Origin: Lentzea albidocapillata
GTDB lineage: Bacteria; Actinomycetota; Actinomycetes; Mycobacteriales; Pseudonocardiaceae
Reading direction: 5' to 3'
DNA length: 64,000 nt
Assembly: GCF_000719115.1 (NCBI RefSeq)
Contig: NZ_JOEA01000008.1
Coordinates: forward strand, 62,001 to 126,000
Positions 52,092-60,880 of this stretch are shown here, in pieces. The position numbers were made by a program, and so were the translations under genes. The notes beneath the pieces are model-generated. The model did no database searches. It worked only from the letters and a program-made list of their open reading frames with translations, and had not been told where the DNA came from. Each line of letters opens with the position of its first letter. The stretch's first letter is position 1.

Positions 52092-53232
52092 GCTGCCCGC
52101 TCAAGCAGAGGTCGTCGTCATCGGCGGCGGGGTGATGGGCACATCCATCGCCTTCCACCTCGCCGAGGCAGGAGTCCGGGACGTCGTGGTCGTGGAGAGG
52201 GATGACCTGGGATCCGGCTCCACCTGCAAGGCAGCGGGTGGAGTGCGCGCCCAGTTCTCCGACGAACTGAACATCAGGCTCGGAGCTCGATCCATCGAAC
52301 TGTTCCAGCGCTTTCCGCAGCGCCCCGGGCAGGAGATCGATCTGCACCAGGTCGGCTACCTGTTCCTCCTTTCCTCTCGGGAACACGTCACGGCGTTCGA
52401 GCGCAACGTCGATCTCCAGAACTCCCTCGGCGTGCGCAGTCGCATGCTGACTGTCGAGGAGGCCCGGCGGATCTCGCCGCTGATCGAAACGGACGGCCTG
52501 CTCGCGGCGACCTACTCGCCCGACGACGGACACTGCACGCCTGAGTCCGTCGTACTGGGCTACGCCACCGCGGCCCGCCGATCCGGTGTCCGCTTCCACA
52601 CCAGAACAACCGTGAGATCGATCGTAGGGACGGGGTCCGACAGTTTTCGCGTCGAAACCGACCGCGGAACGGTTTCGGCGGGAACCTTGGTGTGCGCGGC
52701 CGGCGCCTGGTCGCGGGAGATCGGCGAGATGGTGGGCGTTGACCTGCCCGTTTCTCCCCTGCGACGGCAGATCATGTTCACCGAACCCATGCCGGAGCTA
52801 CACGATCGGGTGACTCCCTTCACCATCGACTTCGGCAGCACCTTCTACTTCCACCGCGAGGGCCAGGGGCTGCTGTTCGGCATGTCCGACCCCGACGAGA
52901 CACCGGGTTTCAAGCTGGACATGTCCGACGCGTGGCTGCCCCGCCTCACCGAGGCGATCGGCAGGCGTGCGCCGAGACTGCTGGACGTGGGCGTGCGCGA
53001 CGGGTGGGCCGGGTTGTACGAGGTGACGCCGGACCACAACGCGCTGATCGGCTCGGTGGGCAGGTTCTTCTACGCCACGGGCTTTTCGGGGCACGGGTTC
53101 CTGCAGGGTCCCGCGGTCGGCGAGGTCGTGCGCGACCTCGTGCTCGGTCGCGAGCCCTTTGTCGACGTGTCCAGTCTGGACGCCTCCAGGTTCGCCGCCG
53201 ACCAGGCACGGCCGGAACTCAACTGCGTGTGA
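52072..53232 (+). CDS. FAD-dependent amine oxidase (sarcosine/pipecolate oxidase-like)
   Basis: The 386-residue protein starts at TTG 52072. The FAD dinucleotide motif is near the start (VVVIGGGVMGTSIAFHLAEAG), followed by the STCKAAGGVRAQFSDELN region of the DAO family and a closing VTPDHNALIGSVGRFFYATGFSGHGFLQGPAVGEVV, diagnostic of this group. It should oxidise a secondary amine such as pipecolate or sarcosine, with H2O2 or electrons out. It is translationally coupled to the aldehyde dehydrogenase. Confidence 0.88.
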   Translation: MTSDSPELPAQAEVVVIGGGVMGTSIAFHLAEAGVRDVVVVERDDLGSGSTCKAAGGVRAQFSDELNIRLGARSIELFQRFPQRPGQEIDLHQVGYLFLLSSREHVTAFERNVDLQNSLGVRSRMLTVEEARRISPLIETDGLLAATYSPDDGHCTPESVVLGYATAARRSGVRFHTRTTVRSIVGTGSDSFRVETDRGTVSAGTLVCAAGAWSREIGEMVGVDLPVSPLRRQIMFTEPMPELHDRVTPFTIDFGSTFYFHREGQGLLFGMSDPDETPGFKLDMSDAWLPRLTEAIGRRAPRLLDVGVRDGWAGLYEVTPDHNALIGSVGRFFYATGFSGHGFLQGPAVGEVVRDLVLGREPFVDVSSLDASRFAADQARPELNCV

Positions 53233-53240
53233 GGAATGTG

Positions 53241-54359
53241 ATGGACGTTCTCGAGCTCATGGACGAGTGGGGGCCGGAGAAGGTCGTCTGCGTGTCCGAC
53301 CGGCGCACCGGCATGAAAGGTGTGCTCGTCATCGACAACACCGCTCGCGGCATGGGCAAGGGCGGCACCCGGATGAGCCCGCACGTGACGGTCGCGGAGA
53401 TCGCCCGTCTCGCCCGCGTGATGACGTGGAAGTGGGCCGGCGTCGACCTGTTCTTCGGCGGCGCGAAGGCGGGGATCGTGTTCGATCCTTCCTCTCCCGG
53501 CAAGGAAGCGGCGCTGCGGGCGTTCGCGCGCAAGCTCTCCAACGAGGTGCCGCGCGAGTACGTGCTCGGGCTCGACATGGGCCTCACGGAACGGGACGCC
53601 GCGATCGTCCAGGACGAACTGTCGGACCGCGGCGCTATGATGGGCGCACCGGCTCAACTCGGTGGTCTTCCGTACGACGAGCTGGGCGTCACCGGGTACG
53701 GCGTGGCCGAGGTGGCGGACGAGTTGGTGGTGCTGCGCGGAAAACGCGTGGCGATCCAGGGTTTCGGCGCGGTAGGTGCCGCGGCGGCGAAGCGGTTCTC
53801 CGAACTGGGCGCTGTCGTCGTCGCCGTGTCGTCGGTGCACGGCGCGCTGGTGGATGCCGGCGGCCTGGACGTCGCGCGACTGCTGAAGCTGCGAGGCGAA
53901 TTCGGTGACCTCGCGGTGAAGGAGTACGGCGCCGTCCGCGCGCTCGGTGCCGAACTCCGGGTGCCGTGCGACGTGCTGGTGCCGGCCGCCCTGCAGGACG
54001 TGATCGACGCGGAACTCGCGGGCGAACTCGACACCGCCCTGGTGGTCGAGGGCGCGAACCTGCCGACTTCCGCCGCGGCGCAAGAGGTTCTCGCCGCGCG
54101 CGGGATCACGGTGGTGCCTGACTTCATCGCGAACGCCGGCGGCGTGGTCGCGGCGGCGTTCGGGATGGACGCGCGGTACTCGCCGTTCCCGGTGAATCCC
54201 GCGACGGTGCTGGAGGCCGTGTCCTCGAAGCTGAGGGCGAACGCGGCGAACATCATCGCCGAGGCGCGAAGTCGTGGCGCCACGACACATGTGGCGGCGC
54301 GCGAGCTGGCGCAGGAACGCGTGCTGGCCGCGATGAAGCTGCGGGGGCGGGTCGCATGA
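53241..54359 (+). CDS. Glu/Leu/Phe/Val dehydrogenase
   Basis: From ATG 53241 (GAGGA upstream) the protein is 372 residues. Catalytic motifs are KGGTRMSPHVTVAEIARLARVMTWKWAG and FFGGAKAGIVFDP, containing the two lysines, and GFGAVGAAAAKRFSELGAVVV, the Rossmann site. It oxidatively deaminates an L-amino acid to a 2-oxo acid. In this operon 2-aminoadipate is a good candidate, giving 2-oxoadipate, although this is inference. It overlaps the CoA-transferase start (ATGA). Confidence 0.93.
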   Translation: MDVLELMDEWGPEKVVCVSDRRTGMKGVLVIDNTARGMGKGGTRMSPHVTVAEIARLARVMTWKWAGVDLFFGGAKAGIVFDPSSPGKEAALRAFARKLSNEVPREYVLGLDMGLTERDAAIVQDELSDRGAMMGAPAQLGGLPYDELGVTGYGVAEVADELVVLRGKRVAIQGFGAVGAAAAKRFSELGAVVVAVSSVHGALVDAGGLDVARLLKLRGEFGDLAVKEYGAVRALGAELRVPCDVLVPAALQDVIDAELAGELDTALVVEGANLPTSAAAQEVLAARGITVVPDFIANAGGVVAAAFGMDARYSPFPVNPATVLEAVSSKLRANAANIIAEARSRGATTHVAARELAQERVLAAMKLRGRVA

Positions 54360-55441
54360 GCTCCCTCGAAGGCGTGGTGATCGCGGACTTCAGCCGGGTG
54401 CTGGCGGCGCCGTACGCGACGATGATGCTGGGCGACCTCGGTGCCGAGGTGGTCAAGGTCGAGCAGCCCGGCAGGGGCGACGAGACCCGCACGTGGGGTC
54501 CGCCGCACTACGAGGACGAGGCGACGTACTTCCTGTCCGTCAACAGGAACAAGACGTCCGTGCAGATCGACCTGTCGACCGAAGCGGGCCGGGAGGCGGC
54601 GCGCGAGCTGATCGCGCGGGCGGACGTCGTGGTCGAGAACTTCAAGCCGGGCACGATGAAGAAGTTCGGGCTCGACTACGAGTCACTCGGGCGGGACGAC
54701 CTGATCTACTGCTCGATTTCGGGATTCGGTTCAGGCAAAGGCGCGGACCTGCCCGGCTACGACCTGCTCGTGCAGGCCGTGGGCGGGTTGATGAGCGTGA
54801 CCGGGCCCGGCCCGTACGAGCCGGTGAAGACCGGCGTGGCGCTGGTCGACGTGCTGACCGGGTTGCACGCGTGCGTCGGCATCTTGGCGGCGTTGCGGCA
54901 CCGGGAGGCGACGGGGCTGGGGCAGCTCGTCGAGCTCGACCTGCTGACGGTGTTGTTGTCGAGCATGGTGAACCAGAGCGCGGGCTTCACGCTGGCCGGC
55001 TCGGTGCCGAAGCCGATGGGCAACCGGCATCCGTCGATCGCGCCGTACGAGGTGTTCCCGACGGTCGACCAGCCGATCGTGCTCGCGGTCGGCAACGACC
55101 GGCAGTTCCGCCGGTTGTGCTCGGTGCTGGACGTGCCCGAGCTGGCCACGGACCCGCGGTTCGTCACGAACTCCGACCGGGTGGAGAACGTGGACGAACT
55201 GTTCGAGGTGCTCGCGGCGAGGCTGCGGACGCACCCGGCGCAGCACTGGTTCGAGACGCTGACGCCGCTGGGTGTCCCGTGTGGTCCCGTCAACGATGTC
55301 GCTCGGGCGTTCGCGCTGGCGGAGTCGCTGGATCTCGGTCCCACCGCGACGATCGACGGCATGACGCTCGTCGCGAACCCCATCCGCCTGTCGCGCACGC
55401 CGGTGACCTACCGGCTGCGCCCGCCGAAACTGGAGCAGTGA
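54356..55441 (+). CDS. Family III (CaiB/BaiF) CoA-transferase
   Basis: The 361-residue protein has the family opening (VVIADFSRVLAAPYATMMLGDLGAEVVKVEQPGRGDETRTWGPP), the catalytic Asp136 in PGYDLLVQAVGG, and a closing LTPLGVPCGPVNDVARAFA. It moves CoA between carboxylic acids through an Asp-linked intermediate. Beside a glutaryl-CoA dehydrogenase-like gene, glutarate with succinyl-CoA or similar is a likely substrate, as for SUGCT in animals. Confidence 0.93.
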   Translation: MSSLEGVVIADFSRVLAAPYATMMLGDLGAEVVKVEQPGRGDETRTWGPPHYEDEATYFLSVNRNKTSVQIDLSTEAGREAARELIARADVVVENFKPGTMKKFGLDYESLGRDDLIYCSISGFGSGKGADLPGYDLLVQAVGGLMSVTGPGPYEPVKTGVALVDVLTGLHACVGILAALRHREATGLGQLVELDLLTVLLSSMVNQSAGFTLAGSVPKPMGNRHPSIAPYEVFPTVDQPIVLAVGNDRQFRRLCSVLDVPELATDPRFVTNSDRVENVDELFEVLAARLRTHPAQHWFETLTPLGVPCGPVNDVARAFALAESLDLGPTATIDGMTLVANPIRLSRTPVTYRLRPPKLEQ

Positions 55442-55442
55442 C

Positions 55443-56603
55443 GTGCAGGACCCGTTGGAGTTGCTGGACATCCCGTCGTTGCTGGGCGACGAGGAGCGCG
55501 ACATCCAGGCCACCGTCGCGGCCTACCTGTCCGACCACGTCCGGCCGCACATCGCCTCGTGGTTCGAGGCGGGCATCCTGCCGCGTGAGCTGGCGCAGGA
55601 GCTGGGCAAGCTCGGCGTGCTGGGCATGCATCTGGAGGGGTACGGGTGCGCGGGGACGTCCGCGCTCGCGTACGGGCTCGCGTGTCTGGAACTGGAGGCC
55701 GTCGACAGCGGCATCCGCAGCTTCGTGTCCGTGCAGGGTTCGCTGTCGATGTACTCGATCTGGAAGTACGGGTCGGAGGAGCAGAAGCAGGAGTGGCTGC
55801 CGCGGCTGGCCGCCGGTGAGGCGATCGGGAGCTTCGGGCTGACCGAGCCGGACTTCGGCTCGAACCCGTCCGGCATGCGCACGCGGGCCGTGCGCGACGG
55901 CGCGGACTGGATGCTGAACGGCACCAAGATGTGGATCACCAACGGTGGCCTCGCGGACGTGGCGACGGTGTGGGCGCGGACCGAGGAGGGAGTTCGAGGA
56001 TTCCTCGTTCCCCGTGGCACGCCCGGATTCTCCACACGGGACATCAAGCAGAAGCTGTCGATGCGAGCATCCGTCACCTCCGAGTTGGTCCTGGAGGACG
56101 TGCGGCTGCCGGAAAGCGCTCGGCTGCCGCTCGCGACTTCCTTGCGCGCACCGCTGACGTGTCTGAACGAGGCGCGGTTCGGGATCGTGTTCGGCGCTGT
56201 CGGTGCCGCGCGGGATTCGTTGCAGGCGGCGCTCGGCTACTCCGGTACGCGCATCCAGTTCGACCAGCCGATCGCCTCGTTCCAGCTCACCCAGCGCAAG
56301 CTCGCGAGCATGACGGTGCAGCTCAGCAACTCGATGCTGCTGGCGTTGCACCTCGCACGGCTCAAGGAGGCCGGCACGCTCAAGCCCGAGCAGATCAGCG
56401 TCGGCAAGTACAACAACGTCGAGTCGGCCATCGCGATCGCGCGGGAAAGCCGGACCATCCTCGGCGCGAACGGCATCTCGCTCGAGTACTCGCCCTTGCG
56501 TCACGCCAACAACCTGGAATCCGTACTGACTTATGAGGGCACTTCCGACATCCACCTGCTATCCATCGGCCACGCGTTGACCGGAATCGCCGCTTTCCGT
56601 TGA
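55443..56603 (+). CDS. gcdH: Glutaryl-CoA dehydrogenase-like acyl-CoA dehydrogenase
   Basis: The 386-residue protein starts at GTG 55443, 1 nt after the CoA-transferase stop. VDSGIRSFVSVQGSLSMYSIWKYGSEEQKQEWLPRLAAGEAIGSFGLTEPDFGSNPSGM is typical of GcdH, as is the catalytic Glu365 in TYEGTSDIHLLSIGHALTG. It would dehydrogenate and decarboxylate glutaryl-CoA to crotonyl-CoA with FAD. It is 386 residues, the usual size. Confidence 0.92.
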   Translation: MQDPLELLDIPSLLGDEERDIQATVAAYLSDHVRPHIASWFEAGILPRELAQELGKLGVLGMHLEGYGCAGTSALAYGLACLELEAVDSGIRSFVSVQGSLSMYSIWKYGSEEQKQEWLPRLAAGEAIGSFGLTEPDFGSNPSGMRTRAVRDGADWMLNGTKMWITNGGLADVATVWARTEEGVRGFLVPRGTPGFSTRDIKQKLSMRASVTSELVLEDVRLPESARLPLATSLRAPLTCLNEARFGIVFGAVGAARDSLQAALGYSGTRIQFDQPIASFQLTQRKLASMTVQLSNSMLLALHLARLKEAGTLKPEQISVGKYNNVESAIAIARESRTILGANGISLEYSPLRHANNLESVLTYEGTSDIHLLSIGHALTGIAAFR

Positions 56604-56655
56604 TCGTTCGCCCTATCCTGCACTCCGCAACGGGGTTCGCGGGTGGGAGGACGTT

Positions 56656-57249
56656 CTGCCGGAGGAGACAAACAGCCGCAGTGACGCGCGTCGCAACCGC
56701 AAGCGATTGCTGGACGCCGCGACGCACGTCCTGCGGGCTGAACCAGCAGCGGCGACGATGCAGTCGATCGCGCGCAAGGCCGCGCTTTCGCAAGCGACGG
56801 CGTATCGGCACTTTCCATCCGTGGAAGCGCTCGTGGTGGCCTATCACGAAGACGTCATAGCGTCGTTGGTCGAACACGGCGAACGGTCTCGCAAGACCGG
56901 CAAAGAACTGTTCGAGCATCAAGCCGCGCGGTGGGTGAAGCTGCAGAACATGCACGGCCCGGTGATAGTGCGGTTCTCGTCGCAGCGCGGGATTCTGGAA
57001 CGGATGCACAACGCCGAAGAGGTGGCGGCGTTGACGTGCAGCGCGTGGGACCAGGCGTTGCGCGGCGTGCTGATCGACCTGGCACTCCCGGACGCCCTGC
57101 TGAACGTGGCGCGGTTCCTGCACCATGCGTTGTTCGACCCGCGGGAGATCCTCGACCTGACGAAAACCGCCGGACTACCTGACGAACAGGTGGTCCGGCG
57201 GCTCTCGGACGCGTTCTACGGCGCGTTGAAGGGCTGGGCTTCTCATTAG
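56656..57249 (+). CDS. TetR family regulator, probable CTG start
   Basis: The DNA-binding domain (ARRNRKRLLDAATHVLRAEPAAATMQSIARKAALSQATAYRHFPSVEALVVAYH) needs about 17 residues before TTG 56707, the first in-frame standard start. CTG 56656 has GGGAGG 5 nt upstream and gives 197 residues, LPEETNSRSDARRNRKRLLD, so a CTG start is likely. The rest is a usual ligand-binding half. As the last gene behind gcdH it may feed back on the operon. Confidence 0.8.
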   Translation: MPEETNSRSDARRNRKRLLDAATHVLRAEPAAATMQSIARKAALSQATAYRHFPSVEALVVAYHEDVIASLVEHGERSRKTGKELFEHQAARWVKLQNMHGPVIVRFSSQRGILERMHNAEEVAALTCSAWDQALRGVLIDLALPDALLNVARFLHHALFDPREILDLTKTAGLPDEQVVRRLSDAFYGALKGWASH

Positions 57250-57252
57250 GGT

Positions 57253-57948
57253 CTAGATCCCGAGCGGGAGCACCCACTTGAGCTCGGACTTGACGTTCGG
57301 GCGGCCGTCGAGCGGGTTCTCCCCCGCGATGCCGCCGGCCGCGATCTTGTCCAGGGTCTTCAGTCCCTCGGGCAGGATCTGGCCGAACACGGTGTAGTTG
57401 GGGCGCAGGATCGAGTCCGACTGTACGAGGAAGAACTGCGAGCCGTTCGTGTCCGCGCCGGCGTTCGCCATGGCGAGCGCGCCGCGCGGGTAGATGCGGC
57501 GCTGCCCGGTCGGGTCGTTCGGGGCGGGCTGCAGGTCGGTCGGCAGCTCGTCCTTGTACTTGTAACCAGGGCCGCCCTCACCCGTGTTGGACGGATCGCC
57601 GCACTGCAGCACCTTCAGCGTCGGGTACGCGGTGAGCCGGTGGCACTCGGTCTGGTTGTAGAACCCCCGGTGCGCGAGGTGGATGAAGCTGTGCGCGGTG
57701 CACGCGGCCTTGGAGCGGTCGAGCACCAGCGGGATGTCGCCCTGGTTCGTCTTCACCTTGACCAGGACCTTGCCCTTGGTGAACCACGGGTCGTGCGGGA
57801 TCGACACCGGACGCGCGGCCGGTTCCTCCGGGGTCGCGGTGTAGCCGCAGTCGGGCCGGGCCGTCTGAACCTCGGCGGACGCGGTGCCCGTCGTGATGAA
57901 ACCAACGGCCAGCGCCGCCACTGCCAGTCCAGCTGCGATTCGCCTCAT
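57253..57948 (-). CDS. Secreted cyclophilin-type peptidyl-prolyl isomerase
   Basis: The 231-residue protein has a signal peptide (MRRIAAGLAVAALAVGFITTGTASAE). The cyclophilin domain contains IHLAHRGFYNQTECHRLTAYPTLKVLQCGDPSNTGEGGPGYKY, ALAMANAGADTNGSQFFLVQ and YTVFGQI, with the catalytic HR pair and the GSQFF motif. It speeds folding of exported proteins outside the cell. It converges on the TetR gene, 3 nt away. Confidence 0.95.
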   Translation of the reverse strand: MRRIAAGLAVAALAVGFITTGTASAEVQTARPDCGYTATPEEPAARPVSIPHDPWFTKGKVLVKVKTNQGDIPLVLDRSKAACTAHSFIHLAHRGFYNQTECHRLTAYPTLKVLQCGDPSNTGEGGPGYKYKDELPTDLQPAPNDPTGQRRIYPRGALAMANAGADTNGSQFFLVQSDSILRPNYTVFGQILPEGLKTLDKIAAGGIAGENPLDGRPNVKSELKWVLPLGI

Positions 57949-57998
57949 GCGCGTTTCCTAGTGGAGCCGGGGTGAACGGGCAAGGTTTAACGGATCAC

Positions 57999-58331
57999 TC
58001 AGTTGTCCGTGGACTCGGTGATCTCGTACTCGCACTTCGCTTCCGCGCCGGCGTTCGTGATCTCCTTCTCCTTCTCCACGCGGAGTTTGCATGTCGCCTG
58101 GCCGGTCTTCGGCTTGACCGTCAGCGTGATCCTGCCCAGCGCGTTGGCGAGCATGGCCCGGTCCTTCACCGGCAGGTCCACGGTCTCGGACTGGGACGCG
58201 CCACCGGGAACGGTGAGCGTCAGCTCGGCCTTGCCGGTGCCCTCGACGTCGTAGAACGCCTCGTAGGTGTGGCTCTTCGGGCCGCACGCGGTGAGCGCCA
58301 GCACGGGAATCAGCAGGAGGAGTTTCTTCAT
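57999..58331 (-). CDS. Small lipoprotein, unknown
   Basis: The 110-residue protein has a short signal and lipobox (LTACGPK, Cys16). The rest is beta-rich with two further cysteines (ATCKLRVEKEKE and KCEYEITE). It resembles MmpS-like small secreted beta proteins of actinomycetes only in size and general pattern. It lies 50 nt upstream of the cyclophilin, on the same strand, and may be cotranscribed. Confidence 0.82.
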   Translation of the reverse strand: MKKLLLLIPVLALTACGPKSHTYEAFYDVEGTGKAELTLTVPGGASQSETVDLPVKDRAMLANALGRITLTVKPKTGQATCKLRVEKEKEITNAGAEAKCEYEITESTDN

Positions 58332-58391
58332 GACCCGAATTCTGGTGATGGCCGCGGAACACGGCTTCTGTCCGCAGACCGGTTGTGGGTC

Positions 58392-59018
58392 CTACTTTTG
58401 GCCGATCAGCCGGGATTCCCACGCCCAGGCGGCGATCTCGACGCGGTTGCGGGCGTCCAGTTTGGCCTGAACGCTCGCCAGGTGCGTCTTGACCGTCCCG
58501 ATCGAGATGAACAGTTCCTGCGCGATCTCGGCGTTCGTGCGGCCGATCGCGGCGAGCTTCACCACGTCCAGTTCACGCGCGGAGAGGGTGTGAGGTTGTT
58601 GCTGTGGCGGCGAGTTCATGTGCTGCAACAGCCTGACCGTGATCGACGGACTGATGAGCGCATCGCCCGTGACGGCCGCACGCACCGCCTCGATCAGCAG
58701 GTTCGGGCCGGCGTCCTTAAGCAGGAACCCGCACGCACCGTTCTTCAGTGCTGTGTGTACGTACTCGTCGTGGTCGAACGTCGTGCACACCACCACGTTG
58801 ACGTCGTTCGCGATCTGTTTGAGCGCTTCGAGTCCGTCCATGCGCGGCATGCGGATGTCCATCAACGCGACGTCCGGCTTGGTGCGCCTTGCCTCCGCGA
58901 CGGCCTCTACGCCGTCCCTCGCTTCCGCCACGACCTCGATGTCGGACTCGGCCCCTAGAATCATGCCGAACCCTGTGCGCACCATCGCCTGGTCGTCCGC
59001 GACGAGAACCCTGATCAC
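58392..59018 (-). CDS. NarL/FixJ-type response regulator
   Basis: From GTG 59018 the protein is 208 residues. Receiver: [21 protein letters not shown] with phospho-acceptor Asp54 (ALMDIRMPRMDG) and the conserved Thr and Lys (CTTFDHD, FLLKDAG). Output: a LuxR HTH (TLSARELDVVKLAAIGRTNAEIAQELFISIGTVKTHLASVQAKL). It overlaps the kinase stop (GTGA). Confidence 0.96.
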   Translation of the reverse strand: MIRVLVADDQAMVRTGFGMILGAESDIEVVAEARDGVEAVAEARRTKPDVALMDIRMPRMDGLEALKQIANDVNVVVCTTFDHDEYVHTALKNGACGFLLKDAGPNLLIEAVRAAVTGDALISPSITVRLLQHMNSPPQQQPHTLSARELDVVKLAAIGRTNAEIAQELFISIGTVKTHLASVQAKLDARNRVEIAAWAWESRLIGQK

Positions 59019-60094
59019 GCGGTCGCCCTCCCCGTCGGGAGCGCGGCGTCGACGACCCATCCACCGTCGATGCCCGGCCCCGCCTTGATCCTGCCACCGA
59101 GCGCCTGCACGCGTTCGGTGAGTCCGACGAGCCCGAAACCGTTGCCCTGCCTCGCGGGCTTGCCGTCGTTGGAGACCTTGACCGTCACCCAGTCCGGTGT
59201 GGTCTGGATCTGGACGTCCACCGTGGTCGCCTCCTGGGCGTGTTTCCTGATGTTGGTCAACGACTCCATGACGACGCGGTGGACCGAGCCGGCCACTTCG
59301 AGCGGCAGCGCCGTGGTGTCGCCGTGGATTTCGAGGGTGGCTCGCGGTTCGGCCGCGACCAACGGCTCGATGTCGACGATGCCCGCGACCGGTGCCACGG
59401 GGGCGTCGTCGCGGAGCATGCCGATCATGCGGCGCATGGCGGCCATGGCCTCACCGCCGGCCTCCTCGATGCGGTCGAGGGCCTGTTTGGCCTGCGCCGG
59501 GTTGCGTTCGACGATCCGGCCCGCGCCCTGGGCGAGCACGACCATGCCGGTGATGTGGTGGCCCACGAAGTCGTGCAGATCGCGCGCGAACTCGGCCTTC
59601 TGCTCGGCTTTGACCGCCGCGACCTGCTTCTCCCTGGCGTTGCCCAGCAGCCGCAGGTAGCCGACGGACGCGACCACGCCTGTGGCGACGACCACCAGGG
59701 CCATCGCCAGGGTCAGCTCGGTGGGGCCGAGCGGGTACCGCAGCGGCTGGGTGACCAGCGCGATCACGATCCAGCCGATCAGCGGCGCGTCCCGGCGCGA
59801 CCTTGCCCGATGGGTGGTGACGGCCAGGACGCCGGTGAGCGCCAGCGTCTCGGCGACGCCGAACTCCTTGTCGAGCGGGTTGACCAGGGTGAACGTGAGG
59901 CTTGCGGTGGCGGCGACGGCGGCCAGGGCTCGATGGGGGCGCAGCCAGGCCGACGAGGCCAGCACGATGCAGCCGAGCGCGGCCCAGCCGGTCCACGGGT
60001 AGAGGCCCGGCGACCTGAACAGGCCGTAGTAGAAATCGACGAACGCCGCAGCGATCAGTGCGGCGATCCCGCCGAACCTCCAGATCATGGCCAT
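59015..60094 (-). CDS. HisKA_3 sensor histidine kinase
   Basis: From ATG 60094 (GTG 60107 is an alternative) the protein is 359 residues. About five helices form the membrane sensor ([63 protein letters not shown]). The His box is [24 protein letters not shown] and the ATPase ends [33 protein letters not shown]. The sensor part has no large extracytoplasmic loop, as in intramembrane-sensing kinases often near ABC exporters. It is divergent from such an ABC pair. Confidence 0.93.
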   Translation of the reverse strand: MAMIWRFGGIAALIAAAFVDFYYGLFRSPGLYPWTGWAALGCIVLASSAWLRPHRALAAVAATASLTFTLVNPLDKEFGVAETLALTGVLAVTTHRARSRRDAPLIGWIVIALVTQPLRYPLGPTELTLAMALVVVATGVVASVGYLRLLGNAREKQVAAVKAEQKAEFARDLHDFVGHHITGMVVLAQGAGRIVERNPAQAKQALDRIEEAGGEAMAAMRRMIGMLRDDAPVAPVAGIVDIEPLVAAEPRATLEIHGDTTALPLEVAGSVHRVVMESLTNIRKHAQEATTVDVQIQTTPDWVTVKVSNDGKPARQGNGFGLVGLTERVQALGGRIKAGPGIDGGWVVDAALPTGRATA

Positions 60095-60196
60095 GACCTT
60101 ATGCACTTGTGCCCGGTCCGCAGATCGGCCGAAAGACAGAGGCGAACCCTGCTCGGGACCGAGGTTTTCGCCTCCACTCCGGACTTTGCTGACCAT

Positions 60197-60880
60197 GTGA
60201 ACAACTTCGCTTCCGCCGCGGTCGACCTCGTGAAGGTGTACGGCTCCGGTGCCACCGCGGTTCGAGCGCTCGACGGGGTGACCGTCGGGTTCCGGCCCGC
60301 CGCCTTCAGCGCGATCATGGGGCCGTCCGGCTCCGGCAAGTCGACACTCATGCACTGCCTGGCGGGCCTCGACACGGCCACGTCCGGCGCGGCCCTGCTC
60401 GGCGGCAAGGACCTGACCCGGCTGCCGGACAACGCGCTGACCAAGGTGCGCCGCGACCGCATCGGGTTCGTGTTCCAGGCGTTCAACCTGCTGCCCACGC
60501 TCACCGCCCGGCAGAACGTCCTGCTGCCGTTGAGCCTGTCCGGGCGGCACGTCGACAAGGCCTGGTTCGCGCAGCTCGTGGAGGCGCTGGGGCTGTCGTC
60601 GCGGCTGTCGCACCGGCCCTCGGAGATGTCCGGCGGGCAGCAGCAACGCGTGGCGCTGGCGCGGGCGCTCGTCACCCGGCCCGAGGTCGTCTTCGCCGAC
60701 GAACCGACCGGCAACCTGGACTCGCGGTCGTCCGTGGACGTGCTGAACCTGCTGCGTCAGGCCGTGCGCGAGTTCGGTCAGACGATCGTGATGGTCACGC
60801 ACGACGACAGGGCCGCCTCTTACGCCGACGCCGTGGTGCACATGGCTGACGGACGGGTCGTTCAGGCGGTCGCCGCATGA
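60197..60880 (+). CDS. MacB/LolD-type ABC transporter ATPase
   Basis: From GTG 60197 the protein is 227 residues with Walker A ([19 protein letters not shown]), Q-loop ([18 protein letters not shown]), signature ([17 protein letters not shown]) and Walker B ([14 protein letters not shown]). The upstream frame is a shadow over the kinase. No strong ribosome site is visible before the GTG. It pairs with the FtsX-like permease, whose start overlaps its stop (ATGA). Confidence 0.94.
   Translation: MNNFASAAVDLVKVYGSGATAVRALDGVTVGFRPAAFSAIMGPSGSGKSTLMHCLAGLDTATSGAALLGGKDLTRLPDNALTKVRRDRIGFVFQAFNLLPTLTARQNVLLPLSLSGRHVDKAWFAQLVEALGLSSRLSHRPSEMSGGQQQRVALARALVTRPEVVFADEPTGNLDSRSSVDVLNLLRQAVREFGQTIVMVTHDDRAASYADAVVHMADGRVVQAVAA

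Noticed and set aside
59240..60196. Upstream extension of the ABC ATPase frame
   Set aside because: It runs antisense across the histidine kinase. The ATPase begins at about 60197.
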